From Galdieria partita (taxonomy: Eukaryota; Rhodophyta; Bangiophyceae; Galdieriales; Galdieriaceae): DNA of 64,000 nt. Under the pieces are notes generated by a model. The model was not told the DNA's origin and made no database searches. It saw nothing but the letters and a program-made list of their open reading frames with translations. Numbering within the stretch: the first letter of the stretch is position 1; each line of letters starts with the position of its first letter. The stretch is from positions 160,777-224,776 of the forward strand of contig BQMJ01000033.1 of the NCBI GenBank assembly GCA_025991245.1. The letters are read 5' to 3'. The translations under genes and the position numbers were made by a program. This document shows, one piece after another, positions 35,513 through 47,501 of this stretch.

Positions 35513-37693
35513 ATGACCTCTTCAGGTGAAAAGTGGGTTACCGACAACACTTTCAAGCCTATTGTTGTTGACCGCGAAAATGACGTGTTGTTTGTGACAA
35601 GAAACCTATTTCAGCTTCATGACAACCGAAGGGAGCTGAAGGTTGAAACAACTGGCCTCAATTACAGGTTAGCCGTCCCATTTGCGCCCCACTTATTTGG
35701 CTCCGGCAAAACGACGTTTTGCCGAAGCTATTTGGAGTTGGTGCAGAGGTTTCGTGAAACTTCCCTGTCGTCTTTTGCTTCAGACCCTTCCAGGAAAGAG
35801 TTTTTGGACAAGTTACGTGAAGCCGTTTTACTTTATGTGGATATGACAGAGCTCAAACCCACTGACCCGAAAGAAAAAAGTCTGGAGTGGGCTCTTTACT
35901 ATCTAATGGTAGAAGCTGCTTATTTGTCTGTTGGAGAAGAACCGAAGGATGAAGAAGATGTGTACAAGGAGTGTCGTACACATTCCTATAAGCTAGTTAA
36001 AAAAATCCGCACAATTTTAAACATGCGTTCTGATCAGTTTCTTCTTGTTGCTTTTGATGAAGTTGGTGTGTTGGATACAAGAGGACAATATTTTGATCTA
36101 GAAGTGAATGACGAGGGTAGAGTTCGTCCATACAACGACTTTTTTGGTATTGTTCGGGGACTCTGTAAACAAGACAATGTATTCTTTATTGTTGTTGGGA
36201 AAAGCAAGGGTCTAAGTATTAAGAATTATACAGCTTCAGTATCAAAGGTGTTATTACATTTTATTTCTTTATCACCGTTAAACTGGTCCAGTATCGTTGA
36301 ATTCCTTGAAAAAAGTCACCTCAAAGTACAGACTCAAATTCGAGTTTGTGATATTCTATGTAATCGTTCTTTTTCAGTAAATGAGTTGGCAGAAGCACTA
36401 TTGGAGTATACCGGTGGAGTTCCTGGTTTGCTTACTCGTGCAGTGAATATGCTTTTGAATTATGTACAAACAAGAGGACAGCCTTTTAGGTTGAGAAAAG
36501 AATGTCTATCATGTATGAATGAGGATGGTTTTAGAACAGTTTGCTCTGATCCCTTTGTAACACGTATATCAACTTTGGATGAGGATCGAAGAAGTGTACT
36601 TGATATGCTACTAATGATGGCACTGTATCGTATACCCTTTAAAGCGGACGATGAACTCAACTCGGAGTCTTATTTATTTGATGTTGTTACTGAAATGGGA
36701 TTCTATCGATATCCTATTGACGATAATACTTTCCAAGTTCTGTTTCCAAAGGTGTTTATTATAAATCTCAAAAACGCATCATCTTTCTCTTTATTAGAGA
36801 AGATACTTTTGGGATCACTTAATATGGAGCCAGTGGATTGTTTCTTTTCATCCAAGTGTCGTGTATTTGAAGGAATTGTTGCTATACGACTTGTTTTGAT
36901 GCTATCGTCAACAATACGAAATGAGTTTAGGGAGTTGTTGGGTAGATTATCTGCCATATGGAAAGAAATGGAACTTCCTATCCATGGACCTTCACCTCTT
37001 GATTACATGATGTCGGTTAGTCGTGGTGAAGCAAGGAGTGAATCAAACAAGAAACGGAAAACTTATGGATGTAATGAATGGAACGAGATTATTCACAAAG
37101 CACTTTGTTTTGACAGAGTTTATACTTCAAAGGAAGTGAATTCTTATAGTCCTGATATCATGTTCAAATTGCATTCTCCCGATGACTCCAACGTTCTTAT
37201 GGTGGGAGTAGCTTGTAAAGGTCGTTGGAAATCGGAAGGAATTGGCTGGTCAGATATTATTGAAGAAGCTAAAAAATTTCTTGATCCTGTTTTTAATGAA
37301 TTTTTATCCCAAGCATTGGAATGTTATTATTGTATGCTTATTATAGTTGGTACAAAATTAGCACTCAATGTTGCAAGCGAGTTGGGTAATCAGAGTCGAT
37401 GTTATACGAGTGGAATGCTTATTGGAGGGAATTCTTTTAGAATTCCTCCTAATTGTGAACTTGTTATTCTATGTGAAAGAGATGTAGAAGTGCTCATTGA
37501 CCGAGAAATATTGAGTGGACTAGAAAGAGCATTCTCTACTAGTGATAATCCTCCTTTCGGGGATTTAGGATTCAACTTACTTCGAAGAGCCCGTGACAGT
37601 TTCATGAGTTTGCAAGAAAGTTGGAATTCTTACAATTCAAGTGTTTGTTCGATAATTGGCTCTGCAAGATTTGTGTTTGAAAACATTTTATAA
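35513..37693 (+). CDS. Crinkler/RHS-like P-loop NTPase with PD-(D/E)XK-like C-terminal domain
   Basis: An intact intronless 726-aa frame. The N-terminal region has a Walker A-like LFGSGKTTF (residues about 61-69) and Walker B hhhhDE in FLLVAFDEVGVLD, then FFIVVGKSKG (sensor-like strand). A helical middle domain includes ELAEALLEYTGGVPGLLTRAVN. The C-terminal domain has SPDIMFKL...MVGVACKGRW, fitting the D...(x)xK core of restriction-endonuclease-fold nucleases with Cys in place of the usual Glu/Gln. This NTPase plus REase layout matches the Crinkler-RHS class of eukaryotic effectors and transposon-derived proteins. Function in this alga is unknown. It faces a diverged paralogue tail to tail. 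Confidence 0.7.
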   Translation: MTSSGEKWVTDNTFKPIVVDRENDVLFVTRNLFQLHDNRRELKVETTGLNYRLAVPFAPHLFGSGKTTFCRSYLELVQRFRETSLSSFASDPSRKEFLDKLREAVLLYVDMTELKPTDPKEKSLEWALYYLMVEAAYLSVGEEPKDEEDVYKECRTHSYKLVKKIRTILNMRSDQFLLVAFDEVGVLDTRGQYFDLEVNDEGRVRPYNDFFGIVRGLCKQDNVFFIVVGKSKGLSIKNYTASVSKVLLHFISLSPLNWSSIVEFLEKSHLKVQTQIRVCDILCNRSFSVNELAEALLEYTGGVPGLLTRAVNMLLNYVQTRGQPFRLRKECLSCMNEDGFRTVCSDPFVTRISTLDEDRRSVLDMLLMMALYRIPFKADDELNSESYLFDVVTEMGFYRYPIDDNTFQVLFPKVFIINLKNASSFSLLEKILLGSLNMEPVDCFFSSKCRVFEGIVAIRLVLMLSSTIRNEFRELLGRLSAIWKEMELPIHGPSPLDYMMSVSRGEARSESNKKRKTYGCNEWNEIIHKALCFDRVYTSKEVNSYSPDIMFKLHSPDDSNVLMVGVACKGRWKSEGIGWSDIIEEAKKFLDPVFNEFLSQALECYYCMLIIVGTKLALNVASELGNQSRCYTSGMLIGGNSFRIPPNCELVILCERDVEVLIDREILSGLERAFSTSDNPPFGDLGFNLLRRARDSFMSLQESWNSYNSSVCSIIGSARFVFENIL

Positions 37694-38387
37694 AACATAC
37701 TAGTTATATTCCATAATATGGATGATTACCGTTGAAGAGCGTCAAAAGTTTACAAGTTGTATAATTGGTTGCACCTATTTTTGGTTTTTTACTGAGTCTT
37801 CAAGCACATGTCTTTAAAATGAACTGATTGTCTGCTCCAGTATTACAAGAGGAATACCATAGTCTTGTTGGAATACTGTTGACTCGATGTTACCAGTAAA
37901 TATAATACCAGCGACTATATTGTATTCACTTTTGAAACTCAGTTTTACTGGTGTCCAGCTCATGTAACGAACAAGACGACCTAGTTGACAACTCTAGAAT
38001 GAACTTGTTGTCACTTTCTGAGTTTTCCTTTATTGGATTCATAAAACCACGAAGAACAACTTGAAAGTGAAGATATAGTTGAATCCAATCTTGAAGACAT
38101 TCTATGAAATGGTAAACAGAAAAACAAAGAGAGCTTTGTTCTTTCTCATTAACCACAAAGACATTGAATTTGTAACAGTAGACAACGAGTTTATATGTAA
38201 ACAACAATAAATTTGTACAGCTGCACTACTAAACTCGTTTAAGAATTATTCGACAAAGTACGATAAAATAGTACAAAAATAATGGAAAATTAGGAAAATT
38301 GACTTTCTTTACAAACCAATTGAACCCTTCGAATACTTCTCAAATGAACAAACCAACATGGATGCAAACAGCAATAAGATGCTATTT
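37694..38387. other. Spacer between convergent paralogues
   Basis: About 690 bp between the stop codons of two facing RHS-like genes. AT-rich, with no gene, promoter or clear repeat seen. It is the centre of an inverted gene pair. Confidence 0.4.
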
Positions 38388-40505
38388 CTAAATATATTTG
38401 GAAAGAGATAAAACCATTTCTTGCACTGTTGAAATTCCAATACTTCTCGAATGTGGATTATCCGTAGACTTGAAAGCACTCCTTAAACTCGACAAAATAT
38501 CTTTACCAATAAAGTTTTCTACATCGGATTCAGAAAGAATGATCAATTCACAATTAAGAGGAATCGTGAAAACTCCTGCTACTCTATCGCCAAAGGAATA
38601 ACAATGACTAGAATGATTCAAGTCAGTTTCTACACTAGTCGATAGCTTAGTACTCATGATGACCAACATGCAATGAAATGTAGGATGAACAGTCACGACT
38701 TGATCATGAACTGGTTGCAAAAACTTGCAAGCTTCATCCACTATTTCATTCCATCTAATACCATTCAAACTCCATCGTCCTTTACAGGCAATACCCACAA
38801 TCAAATTCTGTTCACTCGTTCTTCCATGCAACTTGAATAATATATCTGGACTACGAGATGTTGGCTCAAATGGAATATATATCTTTTCGAATTCTAACAT
38901 TTCTTCCACAATTTTTTTCCAGTCATTGATACCGAATGTCGTTCTCTCTACTTCTGATGTAGATCTAGTATAATGTATAGATTTCATATAGTAAGCAGTA
39001 GATTCAGAGGAAAACTTCAAATTCATCTCATCCCAAACAGAAGACAACTGACCAAGAGTAGAAAACATCAAACTGTCTGTCGGGTGATAACAAAAATGTA
39101 AATAAAACATTGTGGCAACGAGACCTTCAAAAACTCGACATTTTGATTCATAAAAGAATTCCACAGGTTGTGACTTGAGGGTTTGTAATAGTAACCATTC
39201 CAACCTATCATTGTTTACACTTTGCTCAATATATCTAATCAGTAACTTGGGAATCAACACTTCATAAAGTTCTTGATGGTTTTCATCTACAATCAACCGA
39301 CGATAAAAGCACATATCTGTTACTAGATCAAACAGAAATACAGCACAAGTAGAGCTAAGGTGCACAAGCTCATCCAACTCAAACCGAATATGATATAATG
39401 CCAACAAAGTAAGCATTTTTAACAAACGTTGACGCGTCTCGCTAAGACTACTCAAACGAGGCAACAATGGATCAACACAATAATTTGTTACTATGGAATC
39501 ATTCATTATCATCCAAAAGCTTTCTTTAGATAATAACAAGTGGTCTTGTGATAATCTACATTGCAAAAGGTAGTTGATTGCTTTCACAAGTAAACCAGGA
39601 ACACCACCAGTAAGTTCTAATAACAATTCTGCAAGTTCACTGGTTGAAAAGTGCTGATGACAAAGGATTTGTGAAACTTTAGGACTCCCAGTAAACATAA
39701 AAGAAGAACTTTTCTCCAAATGTTCGATGATGCTATGCTTTTCAAGTGGTGAGAGGGGAGTAAACGTCAACTCAACCCTGGATACTGAAATTGCGTTATT
39801 ATGTATATTTAAGCCTTCACTTTTTCCAACAACAATAAAAAATACATTGTGTTGTTTACAGAGTCCCCGAATAATACCAAAAAAGTCGTTGTATGGAAAA
39901 ACTCTACCATCCTGGGTCGTTTCGAAATCAAAGTCGCCGTAACTCTCATCTAGGACACCAACTTCATCAAAAGCCACAAGAAGAAACTGATTACTTCGCA
40001 TGTTTAAGACTTCACGAATTCTCTTCACTAACACGGTAGTCCTAAGTTGCAGGACGTTGTAACACTCATCAGGATCTGGTTGTCCTTGACCCGACTTCAG
40101 ACAGGCAGACTTGAACAACAAATAATGAACAGCCCACTTCAGGTTTCGCTTTTCTTCAATGGGGTTGGTGGGTTCTAAGTCTGTCAAATCCACATAAAGT
40201 AGAATTGTTTCATGTAACTTGTCCAGAAAGGATCTCCTGCGGTCTTTTTCATAATCACTTATGTTCTCAGGTCCTATTAGTGCTCTTTCACCCATGCTCT
40301 TCACGAGTTCTAAATAACTTTTTACGAAACGTGTCTTTCCACTTCCAAAGAGATGTGGGGCGAAAGGAATGACTGGTTTAAAAGAACGATCGACTTCCCG
40401 GCGAACCTGCAACCCGTACAACTGTCCAGTTGTTAAAACCACGTCTTGCTCTCTATCTACTACAACACTGTCATACATATCTTGTCGTTGGAAAACACTC
40501 GACAT
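38388..40505 (-). CDS. Crinkler/RHS-like P-loop NTPase with PD-(D/E)XK-like C-terminal domain (paralogue)
   Basis: An intact intronless 705-aa frame from ATG 40505, colinear along its length with the 726-aa neighbour. Walker A-like LFGSGKTRF (about residues 52-60), Walker B FLLVAFDEVGVLD with Asp180/Glu181, FFIVVGKSEG, ELAELLLELTGGVPGLLVKAIN, and the C-terminal SPDILFKL...IVGIACKGRW nuclease-like core are all kept. Keeping both the ATPase and nuclease motifs in two diverged copies suggests selection. Same interpretation as the neighbour; no targeting signal is seen. Confidence 0.7.
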   Translation of the reverse strand: MSSVFQRQDMYDSVVVDREQDVVLTTGQLYGLQVRREVDRSFKPVIPFAPHLFGSGKTRFVKSYLELVKSMGERALIGPENISDYEKDRRRSFLDKLHETILLYVDLTDLEPTNPIEEKRNLKWAVHYLLFKSACLKSGQGQPDPDECYNVLQLRTTVLVKRIREVLNMRSNQFLLVAFDEVGVLDESYGDFDFETTQDGRVFPYNDFFGIIRGLCKQHNVFFIVVGKSEGLNIHNNAISVSRVELTFTPLSPLEKHSIIEHLEKSSSFMFTGSPKVSQILCHQHFSTSELAELLLELTGGVPGLLVKAINYLLQCRLSQDHLLLSKESFWMIMNDSIVTNYCVDPLLPRLSSLSETRQRLLKMLTLLALYHIRFELDELVHLSSTCAVFLFDLVTDMCFYRRLIVDENHQELYEVLIPKLLIRYIEQSVNNDRLEWLLLQTLKSQPVEFFYESKCRVFEGLVATMFYLHFCYHPTDSLMFSTLGQLSSVWDEMNLKFSSESTAYYMKSIHYTRSTSEVERTTFGINDWKKIVEEMLEFEKIYIPFEPTSRSPDILFKLHGRTSEQNLIVGIACKGRWSLNGIRWNEIVDEACKFLQPVHDQVVTVHPTFHCMLVIMSTKLSTSVETDLNHSSHCYSFGDRVAGVFTIPLNCELIILSESDVENFIGKDILSSLRSAFKSTDNPHSRSIGISTVQEMVLSLSKYI

Positions 40506-42055
40506 AGTCGACGAGGTGTTGAAATCGAGTCAGAAAAATGCAACGCGAATTTTCCGAGAGAAAATGAAAATAGTATTTCTTCTTCAAGCTATTTCTATAG
40601 AACGAACTTCTTTCTTATTTATATTCTCAAACAATGATGGAACATATTTCATATTGAAATGTAAATTTGAAGAAAAAGCGTTGCCTAGTTTTTTGTTATA
40701 CACTGAGCATTATAGCTTCTACCCCATTCATCACAAAGGTAGTTTCAGTTTGAAGGTTCCTTTTCTGCGTAAGCTCTATAATAAAAAGAGTATATATGCT
40801 ATAAAAACAGGAAGAAAGGAAAAGATCTTCTAAATCTATTTCTTAGAAAATTGGATTGCAATTCATTCTCCCAAAGATACTCCTTATCCACAATGCAACA
40901 ATACTTCAAACTGTAAATGTCATTCACTACTCGATTTCTGTTGTTTTGTTAGATGTGGTGTCGTCATACATTTGTAGCAGATGTAAACAGTTTGATTGTT
41001 CTCGTAAACATTAGGAAACTTTTCTTTAGGGTGTCGAGGGAACAAGATAGTGCGACAAGTGGAACATAGCTAAATTTCAACTTTAGCTTGGTTCACTTCT
41101 TGTGCAAGTAATTTGGAAGTATATTTTAAAAATATCTCATTCAGTTGTTGCTTTTCTCCATTCTTGCACTATATGACTGCTTTACTAGAGCAGACAAGAT
41201 TGGAAGAAACACTTGACAACTCAATTGGTTTCTCTACTATTCAAGTGCTCTTAGTTTTTCCAGAATTGTCGGTGGTTTTGACTGTTGATATTTGGAGTGT
41301 ACCATTTTGAAGTTTTCCAGACTTTTTCAATGTGTATAGAGAGCAATGGAAATTAGAGTATATGCTGTTGACTTTAGTTGGATTGCTGTATTTGTCAAGC
41401 TCAATCCACGGAACGTTGTCTACACGGGTACTTGTTATGTGAGTCCTAATGATATGATGTCATTGAGAGTTTTCCTACACAGAACTTACAAAGTAGATAG
41501 AGTCAATAATTGATGCTCCATTTCTTTAAAATTCAATTGTACTCTATGGATTATGAAACACTTGGTCTGTACATAAGCTGAGTGAAAACTGACTAGTTGT
41601 CTTTTATCAACATGCTTGTCTTTAAAATGACAACTTCTGTGTCATTGCTATTACGGGCTGATTATTTCTCGAACAGTTTCATTAACAAAGATTCGTTTGT
41701 CTGACAGACTTTATCAACGAGCTTCTTGAATCTGAATGATTGTTTGGATGAAAAGCATGTCTCGAATTTGAAACAAGGTGATCTATACATCTAACGATAC
41801 CCAATAAAGACACTCTCCAAAGCTGTTTACTTGAAATTAGGTTGAGTTTTGATTTTCATCCAACATGCTAACAATGACACTCCTTGGGACATCATCTATT
41901 GTTGCAAGCTAATCTGCCATCTCAGATTTTCTGCTTCCACAATGATTCTTCATTAGCTTGCCAGTCAAGAAAACATTCAAAACACATCATATATCCAGTT
42001 TTTGTAAGTCATAAAGCTCAAAACAACTCTGCTTCCATCAAAGGATCGTAAAGCA
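40506..42055. other. Gene-poor stretch with a diverged non-coding repeat
   Basis: About 1.5 kb with no convincing gene. An 89-codon plus frame from 40564 is possible but has no recognised content. The segment 41100-41300 resembles 45225-45420 (shared blocks such as TTGTTGCTTT, GCTTTACTAGAGCA/GTTTTGCTAGAGCA and ACTGTCGGT/ATTGTCGGT), so a repeat copy lies here. Confidence 0.45.
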
Positions 42056-44256
42056 TCACTTTTCTTTTTCCAACAAAACTCGAAATCTCTCAGAAAAGCC
42101 TTCTCTACAAAGAAACTCAATATAGTCTGGCACTGATGAACTACCCTTGACCTCCTTAAATGGTAATGGAGTAACATAAACAATACTTATGCACTGTCGC
42201 CAATCAACAACTTTGGAATCCAATAAACGAAAATCTACAATCCTTCCGGAATCATCTTCTTCTAACGTGATAGCAAACTCTTCATTCAAAATCAAACCAA
42301 TTAAGCTTAGTAACTGAGGCTTATCTGTTACTCTCACTCGTCTCCTCTTCTTATTACGTTTTTGGCCACTTTGGGAACTTGACATTGATCCTTGTTTGCT
42401 CTTTGAACTACTAGTTGATAAGTTGGCCGATTCCGAAGTATTCCATACGTCTTTCTTCAAAGAAGGTGGCAAAAAGGAGTTTTCGATAGCAGCAGAGTCA
42501 CGATTATGGCTGTAAAATGAAGATATAGATACTTGAAAAAATATATATGCCATTGAGAATTCACAATATCCACAAAAATATAGTCAAATCGAGGATGTCG
42601 TTCTTCCAGTAATATCCAACAGGAATGAGTAAACTTCTTCATGGGAGGATCAAATTCATCTCCAATCAACCGAACCCAACTATTACAAGATAAACTCAAG
42701 TTCTTATACGGTTTGCTATCGGAGCGGATAGTCACTTCTTCTGTTCTACTGATAAACCACAAAAAAAATAATTTTTCAAAAGTCTGTCCTCTTGTGCTTG
42801 GATCACTTCGATAAAGATGAAAAAGTTCAGCCAAGTAATTCTCAGAAGCATATCTTTTAAGGAAAGAGGATAACAAGATATCACGTGCAATACTGTTGTA
42901 AAAACGCAAATAGGAGCGATTGACAACAATTAGTAATCCGCGATCTCTATATGCTCCGTCTGCCAACGTAACACTAGGAGCCTTCCTGTCCATGAATAGT
43001 TCATACAACATATTGTAAAAATCCTCCCTATCTTCCTCATACTTAAGGCTTCTGACATAGGTTCTATGTTTTTTCTTCATCCCCGGAAGGCATTCTGAGG
43101 TGAAATCAGTCTTCAAATCCTGAAAACTTGCATTCGGAAGGTCTTTGGCAAGTCTTACCATTTTGGCTATCATTCTAGGAACCAACCCAGTAAGTTCGAC
43201 AACTATATCTGAATTTTCACGAAGAATGGAGGGATAATCAGGTAAATCTTGCCACAAGTCAAATTCTTTGAAACTTAGCGGTTCCAAATATTGTTTGATA
43301 TCTCCATAACCACTAGGCAAAGTATCTTCAAACTGATGATGCTGTGAACCTGCAAGAAGAACTCCACAATAAGGCTATTCAAGTAAATGAAAAAGTCATT
43401 ATAACAAAAATAGAACACTACTTACTGTGTTCATCACTTCAAAATCAGTGTAAAACTGGAAAAAATCCGGCCATCTATTTATTTCATCACCAAACTCGCT
43501 CCACAACGCATTATGTTCATCTACAATCAACATATTGCGTGGTGCAAGCTGCATCATAATATCTCGAATATCTGAAGCCAGAGATATATCTTTCACTTTC
43601 ATGGCAAAATAAATGACATCTTTTAGGGGGGCACCATTCAAAAAACTATATCGAGATGACTCGAAACTTGGCATTTCTTCTAAAATATCTGCATTCATAA
43701 AAAGCAACATTTTCAAGTAAAGAGAAACCATTTGAGAGATGTTGCTAAGGTTCTGCAACCAAGTCTCTGTGTTTCCAACATACTGCAGGGGAATCCTGTG
43801 ATAACGTGCAAACACGGCAGCCATATAGAGTTCGAAGCTCTTTCCTAGACCACTTGCAGCAGAAACTATGATTTGTTGGGGTGGAAGGTTAGGCGCTCTC
43901 ACACCAAGATTTTCAACGTATTTATTCCACCTTTTGATAAACTCTCCTCTCAGAAAGATTCTCGAAATATTACTAGAAGTTGGCTGAACTGGAAAATCCT
44001 CCACAAAATACTTGGGAGCAAGCAACTGTGCTATGTCATCAAAAGTTTCTTCTCCAACTTCAAAGAATTTTTCTCCCACTTGTACCTTCAATCCAAGAAC
44101 TGACGCAAGAGTTTTGGACAAACACTCTTGTTGAAGATCAGGTAGGTTTGTCAACCACACATTGCTAAACTTTTCGTCAATTTTTAGACCACCTTGAAAT
44201 ATTTCTTCGTATCTAACAGACTCTCCGGATATATCTAAAGAAGTTTCATTTGTCAT
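42056..44256 (-). CDS. Second-type Crinkler/RHS-like P-loop NTPase, intron-containing
   Basis: ATG at 44256. Exon 1 ends near 43426, a 51-bp intron runs 43425-43375, exon 2 runs to about 42550, and a last exon ends at 42056. Walker A is AASGLGKSF (about residues 133-141) and Walker B is MLIVDEHNALW. After the first splice the frame reads PYCGVLLAGSQHHQFEDTLPSGYGD followed by YLEPLSFKEFDLW, a pattern like the conserved LPSG..PLS.EEF..W region of Crinkler/RHS ATPases. The last exon has a Ser-rich, then basic stretch (QKRNKKRRRVRV), possibly nuclear targeting. The second intron boundary is uncertain: the best in-phase fit needs a GC donor near 42547. Confidence 0.55.
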
Positions 44257-47200
44257 CCTTGACGACAGACCAACAAACAATCAACAATCCAAAAACAAGT
44301 CGTGCAATTCAGCGACACAAATTTTACAATTTATCGAGCTGTATATAATTCCAAATTATAGATATACTTTGGAACTCAAACAAGAAATCTAGTGTTTCCT
44401 TATTTCATATAGAACATTGAGATGGAGCTGTTTAGAGAAAGAATATTTGAAGTGATTTCAATCTTGAGAAAATGTTTAATGAAAGCATGATTTCTTCGCA
44501 GGACTTGAAAGATCAACTAAAAGCATTTGGTAAGGAAAATTTAGATACTGTGACACTTTTATACTTGTTTTCCACTCTTCCTTTTTCATCTGTTCCACTG
44601 GTTGTTCTCATCTATCAAACAGACTATGTGGAACTTCACTAGATTAAAGAAGCTCAACTGTCTACAGAAGAATCTTCACAGTGGAAGCTATCAAAGATTA
44701 GTATCCAATACAGACAAGAGAGAGATTCAACTCAATTTTCCTTCCAAGATTGACAATTCGTCGTATACAGTTGAATATTGTTGACGACATGTGAACTTTG
44801 AACGATAAACTGAAAATTTCTCAACTATGCAAAGTGACATCTTGTAACGACTATGATTTCGTTCAAAACTTTCTATCACTTTATGAGAATCAGAGTTTGC
44901 AACTTTCGTTACTTGCTGCAAGAAAAAAGTATCACTCGGAAGTTATTGATAGTATGATGTTCATTATTCTGAGCTATGAGGATGAGTATTGAAACATTTA
45001 CTTCTCCTCCTTTGGGAACCCAACTTTCAAGTTTGAACAAGTAGATTTGGCTTTATGTTTTGAAATATTTCTGGACACTGTCAGAATTTTCGTTTTGTCA
45101 AGACAGCGAAGTTTTCACCAAGATTGTTTTAGATTTTATGTTTTCAGAGTAACTCTGAGATGATAAGAATGGAAATTCAAGCCAAGTTGGTAACTTGAAA
45201 TCTTGCTTTGTGTCTTGCTAAAGTATTTTGAATACTTTAAAAGTACCTCATTGAGTTGTTGTTGCTTTCTTCCCTTGTTCCATCCTACAAGGTTTTGCTA
45301 GAGCAAACAAGATTTCATCTTTGGAAGCAACGATTGTAGAACTCATTTGGGCTTATCTATTCTTGGAATTCCTTTAGGACTGTCGGTTGTTGACTGCTGA
45401 ATTTTGTGACACTCTATACTATCGTTGACTTGGCTACGGTCGCCGTGTGTTTCAAGGTACACCTGCTAGAAAATCTTAGTAAAAGTTGCTAGTACTAGTA
45501 AGAAAACAAGATTGTCTAAGAATGTATCAAACTTAGAGAACAAGAGAACAGATTCACTTGTATTCCTCGAATAGAGAAAAGATGCAAAAAGTAACAAGGA
45601 AAAAAGGCCAAGAAATCGCACTATAAAGATAATCATGCAGTATACTATACAAAGCGAAATCACTGAGTAACAACTGAATTCAAATTATAGTCCAACCTTA
45701 TTTCTTAACACAGAAGTACTAAAGACAGTAATACTACAAAAAGGAACGAAAAATCAACTGCTTCTAATATATGAACAAAAAGCCCACCGAACGAAGTATT
45801 ATCCTAAATTGAGTCAATCAAAAAAAAGTTGAACAAGAAGGCTGTGTCACACGTAGTGAGTAGCTGAGAAGGTGATTCTGAGTTCGACCCTATTAAGAAT
45901 AGATAGAAGCAAACTCAAAAAATTTCTCCCGTAACACCCAGTTTTCCATGGAGTACAAGAAGACCACAAGGGTGATAGTCATGTTAACTCTATTGTAGCC
46001 ATCTTAGTTTCATCAAACGGAAATATTGTATTACTTTTAGAGTTTGCACAAATTGCTCATTTAGAATCAATTTTGAAACCAAAAGTTTGAGGCATTTTTC
46101 TAAGAAAAATGTACTCAAGTTATTCTTACAATAACAAAGAAGAATTGGGTTTCGATTAAAATTTGTCCTACGTAGTTGGGATGATTAGACTCTCTGATGG
46201 ATAAAGACATGGTAGATTTATGACAATAGACGGATGAGTTTTGGACCAAAGCATATTGAAGAGAATTATAGCCAAAGGACATTTCAAGCATAGATATGAA
46301 ACAGCAAAGAAACTACATGTCTACTAAATTCATGCTGATGAAAGGCATTGCGATGTGAACAATTTCAATATCCAGAGAACAAAGTAAAATAGTTCCGTTT
46401 CGATTGAATGACACTTCCACCATTTGCGGAGATTGCCTTTAGTCCTCAAAGTACAGACAAAGCAATTAGATAAATTTCTACAAAAGAAACCTGAAGCTTC
46501 ATGCAGTATGTTGTGAACTAACTGAGATGACGAAACCAGGCTAATTTCACTCACTGCATCGAATCCATATCACTGTTCTAAAGAATCAGTGAATTATCTA
46601 GAGTGTCGAAAAGATTGAGAACTCTATTACATGAAAGAGAGAAAGTTTTAGCATCGAAATGACCGACTAGTGGAATACCTCAATAACACAGCAACTGAAG
46701 CGTGATAGTTCAGAATTCGAAAAAAGAGATACAGCGACTTCAATTGAAAAGACTCTTGAAACCCGTGGTAAATTCAGTCAAAGCTCTAAAGAATACCGCA
46801 TAGAAAGATAAGTAATGAATAAAATAATTAAAGTTGCGAAGCTATTCCGAAACTGTGAAAGACAAGAATTTTAGTGCAGTGGCAAAGTCGATTGATAGCT
46901 TGTTGACCTAAAGCCCAATTTTAGTGTAGCTGGAGTTGCTTTGTTCCCTCCTGTTTTGAAGTGAATAAAATAATTCTTTTTTGTTATGAAGCTTTAAATA
47001 GTAGAATTTAGACGAGAACTGTTTTATACGACCAAGCTTTCAGGTTTTATGATTTCGCACTTCAGTTTGAAATACCAGCCAAGGTCCTCTGTTTGTTTTG
47101 GTCGTTTCCTGGCTTAAACCTCCTTGAATTCAAAGTACCGAAAAAAGGTTTGTTGCCAGTCTTAGTTTATGTCGATTGCAGAATAGGTTCTCTTCAAGAA

Positions 47201-47501
47201 TTTTTAGTCTTTAGTTTCTTAACTCTTTGAAGACATTGACCTTGCGGAGTAGTGATGAACCAATCTTCCCAAAGGCTCCAAATAGTCTTTGAGTTTGAAT
47301 CTTTGACCCAATATAGCCTTTTAATGTAACTTGGTTTTTCTAATTGAGTTGTACTACTATCTTTTGTCCTGCGAACAACAGTTGGGAACTCTCCTTTGTG
47401 GAACAATCACCAAGATCTTTTTGTAACATTCGGAGTAAATTCTGAGTTGATTGTCTTCGGTTCTTCACAAAATGATTCCTGTCATTGTCTGTTTCTTTTG
47501 T
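44257..47501. other. Gene-poor subtelomeric stretch
   Basis: About 3.2 kb without a supportable gene; only short frames with no recognisable content. 45225-45420 is a diverged copy of 41100-41300. Near 45880 a short tRNA-like B-box sequence occurs but no cloverleaf could be drawn. Confidence 0.45.

Noticed and set aside
40369-40833. 154-codon plus frame overlapping the start of the 705-aa gene
   Set aside because: Its first half is the antisense of the conserved RHS-like coding sequence and its second half has no recognisable content.
45835-45910. Possible tRNA (GAGTTCGACCCT resembles a T-arm/B box)
   Set aside because: No acceptor stem, D-arm or anticodon arm could be paired around it; at most a chance match or a very old tRNA-derived repeat.
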